Positions 9,752 through 21,334 of a stretch of DNA of 64,000 nt are shown piece after piece (positions within the stretch are counted from its first letter, which is position 1; the number at the start of each line of letters is the position of its first letter). A model generated the notes under the pieces. The model was not told where the DNA came from, did not search any database, and was given only the letters and a program-made list of their open reading frames with translations. This stretch comes from Polymyxa betae (lineage: Eukaryota > Endomyxa > Phytomyxea > Plasmodiophorida > Plasmodiophoridae): contig RBZT01000672.1 of the NCBI GenBank assembly GCA_003693705.1, positions 1 to 64,000 of the forward strand, written 5' to 3'. A program made the position numbers and the translations under genes.

Positions 9752-11877
9752 ATGACACAAGATTGGGCAGCAACAGCTGACAAAGCACTGGCAAATGGCG
9801 ATTATGGCCTAGCTAAGGAGGCCTACACCCATGCCATCGAACAAGCTGAGGCGGTGGCAGATTGCAAGCGCTATACTCTCTATGCCAATCGAAGTGAAGC
9901 CAAATACCGAATGCAAGATTATTCATCAGCGCTGGAAGATGCCGAACGCTCGGTCTATCTGAAACCTTCGTACGGGATCGGGCATTTGCGTGTTGGCAAA
10001 GCCTTGGAGGCACTCAAACAGTACCAGAATGCCTGCGAAGCCTATAAGCTTGGGCTGATCCATGATGCAGCGAGTCAGAATCTACTTCAAGCCAGAAATA
10101 AGATCTCTCAATTGATTGAAAGGATGGAGACTGAGAAAGAAGCGCCTGAACACGAATCGCTATCACCTAACCTTAAGACGTTTCTGAGATGGCTCAAAGA
10201 AAAAGGCGCAAAGGTTCAAAACGTGGCGATCTGTTTCTCTCACTCTCTCAGACGTTTTAGTTTCCGAAAGTTGCCATTTCTGAATATGGAGATGAATATC
10301 GAGGCGTTGTCGCGAAGAATACCATTCAGGGTGACGAAATCGTGATTTCGGTTCCAAGGAGTCTCATGATCACATCTGAGAACGCCATTCAGTCATCTAT
10401 AGGACATGCCATCATACAATCAGTATGTGATGAACAATGTGCTTGCTATCGCTCAATGATTGCAGGGCGTGGAAGTAAAAAGCAGGCATTCCTTCCTTGC
10501 TGCATTTCTGTTGCAAGAGCGCTCACGGCCAGAAAACGATCCCTCCCCTTGGGCTCCATATCTTGACGTCCTGCCTGAAAAGTTCGAAAATATTCCTCTC
10601 AACTTTTCACGAGAGGAACTGTCTTATTTAAAAGGCTCTATGGCAATCGATAAGATTGAGACACGAATCGAGCTGTTGAAATCTGAGTATAAGAGGATAG
10701 CTAATGTAATAATGTGTAGCAGTATCGTTTGCACAAAATGATGTTGTGGCAGTCTGTTCCTGCATTCGCTCAATTTTCCTACGAGGAATTCGCATGGGCT
10801 CGTTGCGTTGTGATAACAAGAATATTTGGGGTGACCGTAGATGGTCGGAAAACGGAAGCCCTTGTTCCATTAGCTGATTTTCTCAATCACAAAAGGCCTC
10901 GAGAGGTGTTTGTTTCTAACTATTCTTCCAACTTCCTAAGCGTTTTTGCAGACTGTTTGGCTCTACGAACCCGTATCAAGTTGTTTTAATATCACCTCAT
11001 TAGGGACGATCAGTAATGGGATGCAGGTGAGACCATTTTCGGTTGTTATCCCTATATTCTTCATCTTTGATTCAGATCACGGATTCGTATGGTCGGAAAT
11101 GCAATTCACGGTTTGGTGATCGCATTTCTGAAACCAAGCTTGCTGACATCTGGATAGGTTCTTTACGAATTATGGCTTCAGTATTGAAGACAATGATGAT
11201 AATGAGGCAATTATGAGGTTCGCTTTAGACCCTAGCGACCCACTACTTCATCGAAAAGCGCTATTCCTTCGCGAAGATGGGCCGACGTCAGTTTATTACT
11301 TGTAGGAAACTTGGCATAATCTGAGTATTAAAAAGGACCGAGAAAATCTTCTCGATACCCGCGAGCGTTGGCAAAGATGCTGCAGTTTCTGAAGTGATGG
11401 CATTCCTTCGTCTAGCTGCCGCTAATCACAGTGAGTTTGATCAAATATGCGAGGCTACGATCCCAAACGTAGGGCACGACATCTGTTATGCCTTCTTAAA
11501 CTTAACCAATCGTTTCGCAGTTAAAGAGAATACAGCCTATCAATTGCCGAAATGAGCAAGCTGCGTTGTATCTTCTAAAATCTGGTTGCCTATCGGCGTT
11601 ATCAGATTTCGAGACCACTCTCGAAAATGATCACTTACTATTGGACGATTGTACGCTGACTCCAAATGTCAGGAATTGCATCGTTATGCGAATGGGGGAG
11701 AAGAAAGTCCTTAATTTCTTTATCGAATTTGTGGACGATATGGTCCCTCTTTTGTCCCTCCCAAAAATTGATATAAATTGGGTATTGAGTCGCTGCCAGG
11801 AGCGTCACTTCTCTGGAGCTTTTGACGTATACATTGATTCTGTCATTGTTCCAATAGTGAAAAATGATCCTTCATAA
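9752..11877 (+). CDS. TPR + SET-domain protein methyltransferase
   Basis: The N-terminus (from the ATG at 9752) has three TPR-like helix pairs (WAATADKALANGDYGLAKEA; RYTLYANRSEAKYRMQDYSS). A split SET domain of the RuBisCO-LSMT/SETD3-SETD4-SETD6 type follows: EIVISVPRSLMIT near the start, SVPAFAQFSYEEFAWARCVV, LVPLADFLNHKRPRE, and after two further exons the SAM-binding SYGRKCNSRFFTNYGF. The C-terminus matches the all-helical substrate-binding domain of that class. Introns are around 45-50 nt, for example GTGTTTGTTT...TTTTTGCAG after RPRE. The target protein cannot be inferred. The TPR-SET combination recalls SMYD and TTLL12-like proteins, but the SET domain itself is LSMT-type. Some internal exon edges between 10690 and 11560 are not fully resolved. 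Confidence 0.8.
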
Positions 11878-11973
11878 AATAATAAAGATGTATGTATATT
11901 GTCTAATAAGAGAAGCCCGGTTCGTGGATGAGACGCGGATGATGTATATTATCAATTAGCTTGGAAGGTTTTT

Positions 11974-12264
11974 TTACGGGCCTTGAGACTTGTGCAAATA
12001 GGGATAAAGGAGATGCAGGACAAACACAATGAAGAGAATGAGCAGAAGCAGAATTGAGAGACGTGCCAACATGAGTACAAAGCTGCGCTTGAGATTCTCA
12101 TTGTTATATCCAGTAGCAATGATAATGGGTCCTGACAGAATCGACGATTTCCGCGCCCGCCTTGGCGTTTCTTCAGCAAATCGATACAGAACATCAGCGT
12201 TTGGCTCAGGAACTTGATCGCAAGCCGGTTTCGAGTAGGTCGCCATGGTCGCCGATTCTTCCAT
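11974..12264 (-). CDS. Small single-pass membrane protein
   Basis: This is a 96-codon single-exon ORF from the ATG at 12264. It has a polar N-terminus and one strong C-terminal transmembrane segment (MLARLSILLLLILFIVFVLH) with a short positive tail after it. That layout is typical of a tail-anchored protein. No family is recognised. It is convergent with the SET gene (96 bp away) and head to head with the asparaginase gene. The overlapping ORF in another frame also reads hydrophobic but lacks a comparable start context. Confidence 0.5.
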   Translation of the reverse strand: MEESATMATYSKPACDQVPEPNADVLYRFAEETPRRARKSSILSGPIIIATGYNNENLKRSFVLMLARLSILLLLILFIVFVLHLLYPYLHKSQGP

Positions 12265-12519
12265 CAATGAATAGAAACCGCAGCGAGACTGTGATGTCAG
12301 CAGCCATATCTGCTACTGGGCAGACTCAGTGATCATTGAATACATAGCAGGCGTTATAGATCCTATACAAATCTATACCATGTAGTGACATTCGGAACAG
12401 AAAGATGGCTTTAGAGGAGATTCGCCAGAAGTCTATTTTTAGGTCCGATCGCACTATTTCTGCAGTCGCTCTGAAATGTTCAAAAGAGAGGCAGCGCAGC
12501 GCAACGGCTCGCTTTCACC
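12265..12519. promoter_or_regulatory. Divergent spacer, membrane-protein gene / asparaginase gene
   Basis: A 255-bp region separates two opposed starts and presumably holds both promoters. No RNA gene or conserved element was seen. Confidence 0.3.
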
Positions 12520-13857
12520 ATGATTTCCGACTCGTCCAAGAGCGATGTCCTTATCATCTGTACTGGTGGCACGATCGGTATGTTTGAGAATGACGATGGT
12601 GCCTTAGAGCCGCGCCCAGGAGCGTTCACGGCTATGCTGCCTCATGTGTTCGCTTTCAATCAGTCGAGGCTGCCGAAGTATGATGTGATGGAGTGGGAAC
12701 CCTTGATTGATAGTTCCAATATGCGACCACAATTGTGGAAGGTTTCCGTCCTCTCTCGTATTCACTATCGAGGTGCCTGATTTTCCTGTCCAGTTGCTGA
12801 TTAAGCAAATTCGTGACAATTATGACCAGTACAGCGGATTCCTGATATTGATGGGAACCGACACCATGAGCTATACAGGTTGGTTTTGTATGATGATATT
12901 CGTGCTCGCCATATAATGTTGTCTTGACAGCGTCTTGTGTCTCCTTTGCATTCCAGAATCTCGCTAAACCAAGTATGTCGCTATTAACTTGCTATAATCG
13001 CCCCTTTCCAATCTATTGGCCACAGTAATCTTCACTGGATCTCAGATACCTGTCCATCGTGCGTATACCGATGCAAGAAGGCATCTAACTATAGGACTTC
13101 TTGCAGCTGGTAATCTCTGTATTCCAGAAGTCTGTATGTCGACCCATAATCAACATCATGCTGGTTTTCAGCTGTTTTGTTAGGCCTGCTATTCGGTGAG
13201 AAACTTTTCCGAGGGAATCGAACGAAAAAGAAGGATAATTGGGGTGCGTCTGCTTTTGAATCCCCGAATTGTGCTCCTCTTGCTACGTTCGGCGTCAATG
13301 TTCATCTTAGCGATCATATGCGAACCATGCCGAGGAATCCACTTCGCGTGTTCGACGAAATTTTTTCCAATATCATGGTGGTGTGGTTGGTCCCTGGATT
13401 TGACGATACGATGCTCTCGCGGTTGGCCCCAAAAGATGATGGCGAAGAAATCGGCATTGTATTGGTTTTATATGGTGCCGGCAACGCTCCTAGCCACTCG
13501 AATCGTTCATTTATCCAGGCTTTGGTTGATCTCAAAGCAAATCGGGCTGAAACTGTAGTAGCCTCACAATGTGAGTTTGCCTTATGCTTAGAAATCGGAT
13601 CTTAATCTTACATTTCGAGTTTAGGTAGGAAAGGCAGTATCAATTTGTCGTCATACGCTACTGGAAAGCAGATGTTGGATTTGGAGCTGATTAATGGTCG
13701 TGATATGACCATTGAGGCATGCGTCACAAAGCTATCGTTCCTGATGGGACGAGGTTTCCGTGGTCAGAAACTGAAAACATTAATGGAGACAGATCTTAGA
13801 GGCGAGCTGACTCCAAATTCTGGTCATGTACCGTATGGTGAAATGCGATGGGAATAA
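12520..13857 (+). CDS. L-asparaginase, type I (cytosolic)
   Basis: It hydrolyses L-asparagine to aspartate and ammonia. The first catalytic-Thr motif is SDVLIICTGGTIGMFENDDG, where TGGTI is the signature. The second is FLILMGTDTMSYT, which carries the Thr-Asp pair. Next come VIFTGSQIPVHRAYTDARRH, another conserved asparaginase block, and a C-terminal domain that contains VLVLYGAGNAPS (family LRxYGxGNxP). At least five exons use introns of roughly 40-60 nt, including one just after MSYT and one before CRKGSINLSSYATGKQM. The product is about 370 aa without C-terminal ankyrin repeats, so it is shorter than human ASPG (573 aa). No signal peptide is visible. Confidence 0.87.
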
Positions 13858-14024
13858 ATTCCTAACTGATTGTTTAATGGGCGGCTTAAGTCGACATATT
13901 TTTACAGTGCACAAGGAGGACAGCCATAGATTAAATGTATACTTGAAGAATTTGGGAATAACCTGGTTTTTTTGCTGCGATTGTTTCCTCATTAGCCCCA
14001 AACACACGCAACGCTGTTTTTATT

Positions 14025-17000
14025 CTAAATTTTATGCAATCTGCAGTAATTCCCATATTTGGATTTGTTCTTGCAACGCGTCCCATTTTTAGTTTGGCCT
14101 TGGCACCTACTATCTGTTTCATTGCGATCACATGGTACATTCGATTCAGGTCCGCTTTCCGAGATCTCGATGCCAACAGATTTCACTTCGGCGACCGTTT
14201 CAACTTGAATGTCATCAACATTCACTTGAACGGCCGATTCTACTTGAATATCATCAGATTTCACTTGAGCGGCCGTTTCAACAGATTTCACTTGAGCGAC
14301 CGTGTCGACTTGAATGTCATCAGATTTCACTTCATCAACTAGAACATCATCAGATTTCATTTGAGCAACCGTGTCGACTTGAATATCATCAGATTTCACT
14401 TGGGCGACAGTATCGAGTTGAATGTCGTCAGGAGCACATTTCTGGTCCACGTCCTCAACAAAATTGAGATCTACAAAGAGAATAGGTGCAAATAAACATG
14501 CGATATTTAATCAACGTACCGACGGCATTAGCCTGCAGTGCACTTAAATCAATAATAGAACCGTCAGCCTGGACGGCTACAGCATTCAGATTCGCATTGA
14601 TTGTCAAACCTTGAAAATCAACCTTGTCTGCAACCGTTTGTGAAGGCCCCCTAAAATCTTAATTTGAATCGAACGAAATTGCGAACCAATCCCAACTCAC
14701 CTCTCAGCATTGTTGCAAGGAAATCCGGTGCTTTTTAAACCACCAGGATTCAATTTAGGATATGTGATGTGATCAACAGGGGGCTCTGAGGGCAAAGAAC
14801 TCGCTGCAGTGCCGATGCAAGAGAAATCACATTTCGTGTCCTCTGCACGAGGTAAATTCAACAATGGATTCATATGGCGTAGTAGAAAAGAGTCTGCATA
14901 CCAATGTTGGAAATTACTTCCGGAAGTGAACATGGATCAGCAACTGGGACAGCAGTATCTTCAACAGCGATATCGTCGTGCACAGGTGCCTCACTGCCCA
15001 ACATTTAAACAACAGAGCACAGTGTAATCATCTCAACGCACATCTGTTCAAGCTTGCAAGAATATTCAGTGTGGACGCCTCCTTCTGCGTCATTCTCAGT
15101 ATGAGCTTCTTCTGGAATTTCGGTTGAAACTGTTGATCGGATATTAACTAGGAGTGCCAAAAACAGGAAAATTTCAAACCTGCATCGTTCAAATCAATTT
15201 CGTTCCTCGGGTCGGTTGCAGTAGCATCATCGCCATGATTCTGGTCCTCTGCATGAGACACATTTACAAACTGAGTCTTAACGAATGAGAAAGGCTATCA
15301 ACTCCGCTTACCAGCGTCCATAAGTGCATCAGAGCGGTCAATTAAATCAGCATCTGGGACATCGACAACATTGTCATTCTCTTTGCCCACAGAATTGTCA
15401 TTAGTAATGTCATTTTGATTTTTTTCATTTGCAATTTCGTTTCTACAGCTTGTTTCAAAATCCTACCAGCAGTCTAACCACTTCACAAACCTTTCTTCAT
15501 TGATGAAGGCAGATTCGGTATGGATGGTCTTGGATACGCCAAGGTCAGTGTGAATATGTTCTTTGATTGCAGTTATGCAGGTGTCAGGAGCTGTAAGTCA
15601 GATATCAATTAATGCCATCAAAGAAGACAATGTCCAACTTGTTGTAAGAACTCCAGGCTCGATAGGATCAGCAGACTCAACTATGTAGTTAGAGCTTGAT
15701 GCAATCTCGATATCCACACAATTCTGATCTTCCACATTATCTGGAACTAAAAAAGCTTAAAACAGCGTAAGCGAAAAACGATCAAAGTCAACATACCGGC
15801 AGCCACAGCTGCATCAGAATGGATAATCAAATCAGCAGCTGGAACAACGATATCATTGAAATCCTCATTGACCAAAATGTCTCCATCTTCAATTTTGTCG
15901 GCCATTGCAGTGAGCGTACTAGAATTATGGGTTAGAATTCAGGAAGAGTTGCAGAATTTCAGCATCACCGCTCATCATTCTCGCAAGGATGTCTATTGTG
16001 GATGATTTCTGTAGTGTTAAGCTCCATATGGGTCTCACATTGCATTTCAGTTCGATCTGTATCAGGTACTGAACAGACACCATTAGTCAGCATCGTTGAA
16101 CAATATTATCGCAAACCTGCTGAGTCCGTAACAGACTCGTTTGCTGAATCTTCGACACAATCCATCGGCTTGACCAAGGACACGGGATCTGCTGCATTAC
16201 TGTTATCCACAGATTGAGGGTCCTCAGTACCAGAAGCAACTAAACGATGAGTTTGGTGAATATACGAAATGGGACCAAAGCTACCAAAATCTGCATACCA
16301 GCAGGAAGAACCGGATCAGATTCAATGTTCGAATCCGTTTCAGCAACGACGGCGTCATTGACATTCCCATTGATCACAGTATCATCATTGTCCAACTTGT
16401 TGGCGACATCCGGAATCATCACACTACGATTTCAGTGAATACCAGAAAATTGACCAGTTCATGACACTCACATCTCATTATTGCAAGCAGATTCAGACTG
16501 GAGCACTTCGAAGGTGTTAAGCTCAGTGCCGGTCTCCTCTTGTACTTCAATTTCAGGCACTGTAGACCAACGATCAAATATGAGCGACAAACCAAAGAGG
16601 ATTTCAACCTGACGATTCAGATTGGTTGGCTGAAACTTCGACTTGATCAACGGGCGTGGATTTGCAGGTGGAATCCGTCGGTGCATGGACATCAACAAAC
16701 GGGTGATCGTTGGCATTGTTTAGCTCTAGAAATACGTTGATTACTGAAGGAAAAAGAAATGCGAAAATCTGCATACCAAGGTCCACAGCCGATCCAGAAT
16801 GAGTAGCTGAATCAGGAATGACAACGACAACATCGATCGCAGCCTCATTGACCACAGAATCTTCATTCTCAATCTTGTTAGCGGCACTTGTTATGGCCAA
16901 ACTACAGTCTGTAATTAAAGCGCCATGGGACCAGTTTAAGAATTTCAACTGACCTCTCTCCATTGCAAGATGCTTCAGTACGGATGATTTCTGTAGTTTG

Positions 17001-18590
17001 AATTTCAGCAGGAGAGCCTTCTTCTTGGATTTCTGTTAAGCATACGCCACTATTGGAGCCTAAAAGTCACACATGAACTCGCAGAGTTAAGAATTGCAAA
17101 CAAACAGAACCTTTAGACTGTTGCGTGAGCTCGGAAAGACGACTCGCGGCCGTTGAATTAGTTGAAGTAAAGTCCTGAAGAAGTTGTCGACGAGGCGTAT
17201 GCTGAAGTCTTCGCTTAAGCGACTTCCGCACGGACGTTGGCAGGCGATTTGGAGACAAAAGAACTCGAACATTGTGCTTCGAAGGAGTTCGAGGTGCTGC
17301 CGATTTCAAAGCGATAGGAGAACCGGTCTGGGCGGCGTCTTTATCATCCGGCTTCGAGACCGGCTCTTCATGAACAATCGGAGCAATTTCAACATCAAAT
17401 AGTTGAGATGGAATGATTTCTTCCAATTGGTCCTGGGACTCAGCGAGAACCTCTTCGTTAAGAAGGTTCTTTTTACGAATTGAAGGCGAGGCCTCCACTT
17501 TTAACGAGGTCCGCTTCATGGCAGCTCGAGCAGATGACCGGACAGAGAACAGCTTCTTGGTCTTCCCAATTACAGGTGACAGATAGCTTGGCGTTTTTTG
17601 CTCGTGAGCCTAAAACGTTTTGGAAAAGGTCGAATTACTCGTTTGTCATTCTACCTTCGGCGTGTCTGGGACGATGGGAGTGCTCTCAGCCGGCACAGCA
17701 CCATCCTGGGCAGCGCTTAGAACTTTGGATTGACGAAGCGACGACCGGGGCGTCCTCTTGGACATCTTCGGTGCCCGAGCAGACGAAGGGATATCGGATT
17801 TCCGTTTCTTCTTGGTTCCTGGAGTGAAACAGGAATTATTCTCATCGGGCTTGTCTTTTGCGATTGTTTCGACAGTTCGATCTGAAGGATTCTGATCGAT
17901 AGGCTGGTTTTCAATGTTTTCCAAATTCTCTATCCTGTTCTCGATCGCATCAGAAAGCTCCTTTGGATGCGATTCTTTGTCAAGACAGGGAATGTTATTG
18001 GATGCGAGAGATTGCTGCGATTGTGCAGTTAGATCTGTCAGTGCAGCTGGATTCAGCAAACGTTTTCTGATATTAGCAAGTGAGAAAGTTTCAGCAATTT
18101 CAGGGCCTGAAATGAACAGCTGTTTAGCATGCAGATTGCTGATAGGTGATCACATACAATATTCAAGTCTAAACCAATTGTTGCCGATAGTGAACACATT
18201 ATTATGTCCAACAAACGAATTGTCGTGGATCTCTTTCCCATTTAAGTAGGTTTTTGTGGATGCATTCAGGTTTTTTAACCAAATCAGACCGTCGTCGTCT
18301 ACCGTCAATAAAGCATGCCTGTCCGAAACGTTCGTTTTCTGAATGCGAACTTCGCAGCTTGTGTTTCTAGTAATCATTAAGGTTGTAACAATACAGATTC
18401 AGCGGGATTCGTACCTACCGAATGTCACTTTTCTCTTATTAATCACATATTTGAATCCTGCATCCAGAGCTCAGAACATGAAGGTCACTTGATGAGGAAA
18501 TCACTAACCATCAGTGCCCTCAGGCAATATGATATAGATAAGGCTGGCAAGAGTGGACAGATTAGCTTTGGATTCTTGGGCTTCCTTCAT
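14025..18590 (-). CDS. FHA-domain nuclear protein with tandem exon modules (Ki-67-like architecture)
   Basis: The start is the ATG at 18590. The N-terminus is an FHA phosphopeptide-binding domain: FKYVINKRKVTFG, NTSCEVRIQKTNVSDRHALL and TKTYLNGKEIH, ending VFTIGNNWFRLEY. It is split by introns of about 45-50 nt. Next come basic, Ser/Pro-rich stretches (SKHNVRVLLSPNRLPTSVRK; KMSKRTPRSSLRQSK) that recall the PP1-binding region of Ki-67. Then follow about four to five tandem copies of a three-exon acidic module (period about 480-500 bp) and a 15-residue repeat region. At the C-terminus is a small cysteine/histidine motif, CQGQTKNGTRCKNKSKYGNY then CRLH, like DUF5763. FHA at the N-terminus followed by repeats matches the layout of vertebrate Ki-67, but sequence identity outside FHA is weak, so the name is only an analogy. 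A mitotic chromosome or DNA-damage role is plausible. Confidence 0.65.
14190..14440 (-). repeat. 45-bp coding minisatellite
   Basis: About five to six imperfect copies of a 45-bp unit encode a 15-residue acidic repeat of the form KSDDIQVDTVAQV. Units vary by substitution and by whole-codon gain or loss, so frame is kept. The repeat sits near the C-terminus of the FHA gene. Confidence 0.8.
15040..17065 (-). repeat. Tandem three-exon modules inside the FHA gene
   Basis: Exon trios recur with a period of about 480-500 bp, beginning near 17060, 16560, 16070, 15600 and 15150. Module a ends in a pattern like ELNTTEIIHNRHPCENDE or AEIQTTEIIRTEASCNGE. Module b reads ADKIEDGDILVNEDFNDIVV, ANKLDNDDTVINGNVNDAVV or ANKIENEDSVVNEAAIDVVV. 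Module c is an acidic Asp-Pro-Val segment. Introns sit at equivalent places in each copy, so the repeats arose by duplicating exon-intron blocks, not only coding bases. Confidence 0.75.
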
Positions 18591-19006
18591 TTGAATCGCC
18601 AATTTTCGGGGTAAAATCCAGGGCAGCGACCGTCGTCAAGATTGCAGCAGGTCAATCGGCAAATCGAACGAAGGATTTATCGAGGAAAAATTGCGCGCCA
18701 AAATACAGCTTCACAGAGTTGAAAATATCACGATTCATCTCTGTAAAATAAAGAGCCCTTGAGGCACCGCGAGCTATTTAACCAGCGTACAGTTTGTGTG
18801 GCGTTGGATAAACTCCAAATTCACTGAGCTTTCTAAGAAATCCTATCTTTTATATGAAAGTAAAGCATTGTTAAAACATTCGCTGTAGGTTTTAGCTGGA
18901 CTCAGAAAAACGCTCGTTCGAGACTTTGGATTGCTTGATCTCACGGTCTAGATACCTGTGAAATTGCTGAATTATATCCTGCTTCCTAAACAAGCATACA
19001 AAATTG
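18591..19006. other. Spacer between dCTP deaminase and FHA gene
   Basis: This 416-bp region lies between two minus-strand genes. It contains a 28-codon minus-strand ORF near 18655-18740 (MNRDIFNSVKLYFGAQFFL...), preceded by a TTTTACAG acceptor-like sequence. It could be a leader ORF, an unresolved first exon, or chance. Nothing else is evident. Confidence 0.25.
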
Positions 19007-20023
19007 TTACATTTTCGGCAACATATCAAATGGGGACCATTGCCGTTTCAGTTTCTCGACATCGTCGGCCGTTTGGTATTTTCCAGAGTCGTGATAAGAG
19101 CGACATTTCAAAGTGCCGATTGTGTCGAAGAACACAATTTGGGCAATTCTTCGCCCAACCACCAGTGGGATTGAATAGTTCCTAGAATTGTTGGTGATCT
19201 CCATCGTCCATCTATTTACATATCCAATATCGCCCCAACCTATATACCGTCATTACTTGAAGCGAAGCAAAAACAAGCGGTAAGAATAACATACCAGCAC
19301 ATTTGCAAACTTCAATGAAGTTTCTTCCCATACTGCTTCGGGCCTTCATCATGGTCGTTACCGAACCACGTCCTCCAATAAACTCTATCCGAGGTTAAAC
19401 ATCAGCAACTTTAACTAAGATGCGATTTACCATTGGTATGGCCCAGAATTGTTTCTCCAGGACGAATCCAGATGATCTGGTCATCGGGGGAGATGTTCTC
19501 TAATTGCATACCTGTTCGTCGCATCCAAAGCCCTAACATATTAAAAGCATAAGTGTGAAATCCGGCGACTGCCAGAACGTACCAGCTGCTTCAGCAGTTT
19601 GAAGCTGTTGAGCGCTCCAAACTCGGTCTACCATAGATTTGCTGTTTTACGATTAGAGATTGTCATTTCAGAAATCGATGCATTCGACCTATAGGGATTA
19701 TAAATACCATCGCCTGGCTCTGGCACCGCCTCTCTGAAATAATATTGTCCTATTACATTAATAAGGTAGGCGCTCAATAACTACAATCGTTCTAACCCAG
19801 TGTGACATCATAAGAGCTAGTCGATAGATTTTCCATAACGAAGGGCTCAATTACTACAGTGCCGGCATCCATATTGCTCAGAATCGCCTTTTTCGCAGCA
19901 ATGAGCAATGGAGCGCTCACAGAGCGGGATAATTACAGCATCAGAAAGCAGCGATTTGGCAATGATTTGTGGTTCCTGCTGACAGCCCTCTGGCTCTTGC
20001 TGCCTCTGAGATTCGTCATCCAT
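19007..20023 (-). CDS. dcd: dCTP deaminase / dUTPase-superfamily enzyme, bacterial type
   Basis: It deaminates dCTP to dUTP or acts on a related nucleotide, and belongs to the trimeric dUTPase fold. From the ATG at 20023, the exons read KSLLSDAAILSNMDAGTVVI, then LSTSSYDVTLG. Later exons give the nucleotide-site motif KARSSMGRNFIEVCKCAG and the active-site strand GYVNRWTMEITNNS, followed by PLVVGRRIAQIVFFDT. The C-terminus has SGKYQ, matching the family's closing motif. Introns of about 45-50 nt interrupt it, including GTAATTATCC...GAAAAAG, so the gene is eukaryotic-spliced although the enzyme family is mainly bacterial and archaeal. The canonical Ser-Arg pair (RSSMGR) is intact. It is head to head with a bacterial-type GST. 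Confidence 0.85.
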
Positions 20024-20441
20024 GATTGTCAATAAGAGAATGATTGTGAGCGCAACCTCTCCATCCGTGAACCCTCTTCTCCTCCTTCAAATCAATCTGC
20101 CTTTTTCAAGTGATATCATCGCTCGCTTGCAAGTACTATCAAACTGTACTTGTGCTCTGCTTCGTGAAGACCTGTGGATGTTTTCTGCCTCGTGAAGATT
20201 GCATATCTTGGATTTTATTGCAATATGCGCTCAGCAACGACATGAATGTCGGCCGATATTGAATCATGAATTCATAGAATAATGCTCGTCAGAAAGGTAT
20301 TACACGATAACTACCCAATCCGAAACAAAGTAGTGATGCCGGAGTCGGTCATAAGGAGACGATATGTTCAAATTCAAATAGCGTGCGACAACATTCAACT
20401 TTATTTCATTAGTTAAATCGTCGTGCTCAATTCTCAATATA
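20024..20441. promoter_or_regulatory. Divergent spacer, dCTP deaminase / GST
   Basis: This 418-bp region separates two opposed starts and is likely to hold both promoters. I see no further ORF, tRNA or mobile-element end in it. Confidence 0.35.
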
Positions 20442-21279
20442 ATGGCTGAGAAACCATCGCTTCCATCATCTTATCATCTGCCTGAAGTATGGTCGGAACC
20501 TGAGCAGAAACAGTTCACTATGTTTGGAAACAGTCCAACAGCTGGACCTCGACAGCAGTTAGACCTGCCTCGAGGGCATCATCCATTGCAGCTGTATTCG
20601 TTAGGCACTCCAAACGGCCAGAAAATCACTATTTGTAAGAATCGCTATAGAAATTGGTATTCGCTAACTTCTCGAAGTGCTGGAAGAACTCGGCCTATCA
20701 TTTGATGCCTGGAAAGTCGATATAAGGGCCGGCGATCAGTTCACTTCTGGATTCTGCAATGTCAATCCCAATAGTAAAATTCCAGCCATGATGGATTATT
20801 CGCAATCGCCGCCATTGCGAATCTTCGAATCCGGCTCGATTCTGCTCTATCTGGCTGAGAACAACAAGAAGCTGATTCCGACCGATCCTGCCAAGCGTGT
20901 CGAATGCATGAACTGGCTGTTCTGGCAGATGGGTACTGCCCCATTTCTCGGTGGCGGATTTGGACATTTCTACCATTACGCCCCAATTCGTATCGAATAT
21001 GCCATCAATCGATTCGCTATGGAAACCAAGCGTATCATCAGCGTTCTCGATATGCATCTCAATGGCAAAGAGTATGTCTGTGGTGATGAATATTCCATTG
21101 CTGATATCGCGATCTATCCCTGGATTAAATGTTTGCAGACGGGATATAACGCGACTAAGTTCTTAGGTCTAGACGAGTATAAAAACGTCAACCGATGGGC
21201 CGAGAAACTGACAAAGCGAGACGCCGTCCAGCGCGGAATGAACTTCCAATACGAACGCTCGATTAAAGATAAGGCTTAA
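20442..21279 (+). CDS. YghU-type (Nu class) glutathione S-transferase
   Basis: Two exons flank an intron of 43 nt (20635-20677). The N-terminal extension (residues 1-30, LPSSYHLPEVWSEPEQKQFT) and GHHPLQLYSLGTPNGQKITI are typical of YghU/YfcG disulfide-bond reductases, not of animal theta or zeta classes. NVNPNSKIPAM provides the cis-Pro (IPA), and RIFESGSILLYLAE binds the gamma-glutamyl group. The all-helical C-domain has GDEYSIADIAIYPWIK, the N-capping/hydrophobic staple. The product is about 265 aa, close to bacterial YghU (288 aa). It is likely a glutathione-dependent disulfide reductase. Its neighbour on the other side of the spacer is also of bacterial type. Confidence 0.87.
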
Positions 21280-21334
21280 AAATGCTAATTTCATGAGTAA
21301 ACAATTTGATGCCTAAAACAGTTGATTTTTTTTT

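Noticed and set aside
12029-12217. Plus-strand ORF opposite the small membrane protein
   Set aside because: Arg-rich translation of the antisense strand, with no start context or partner exon.
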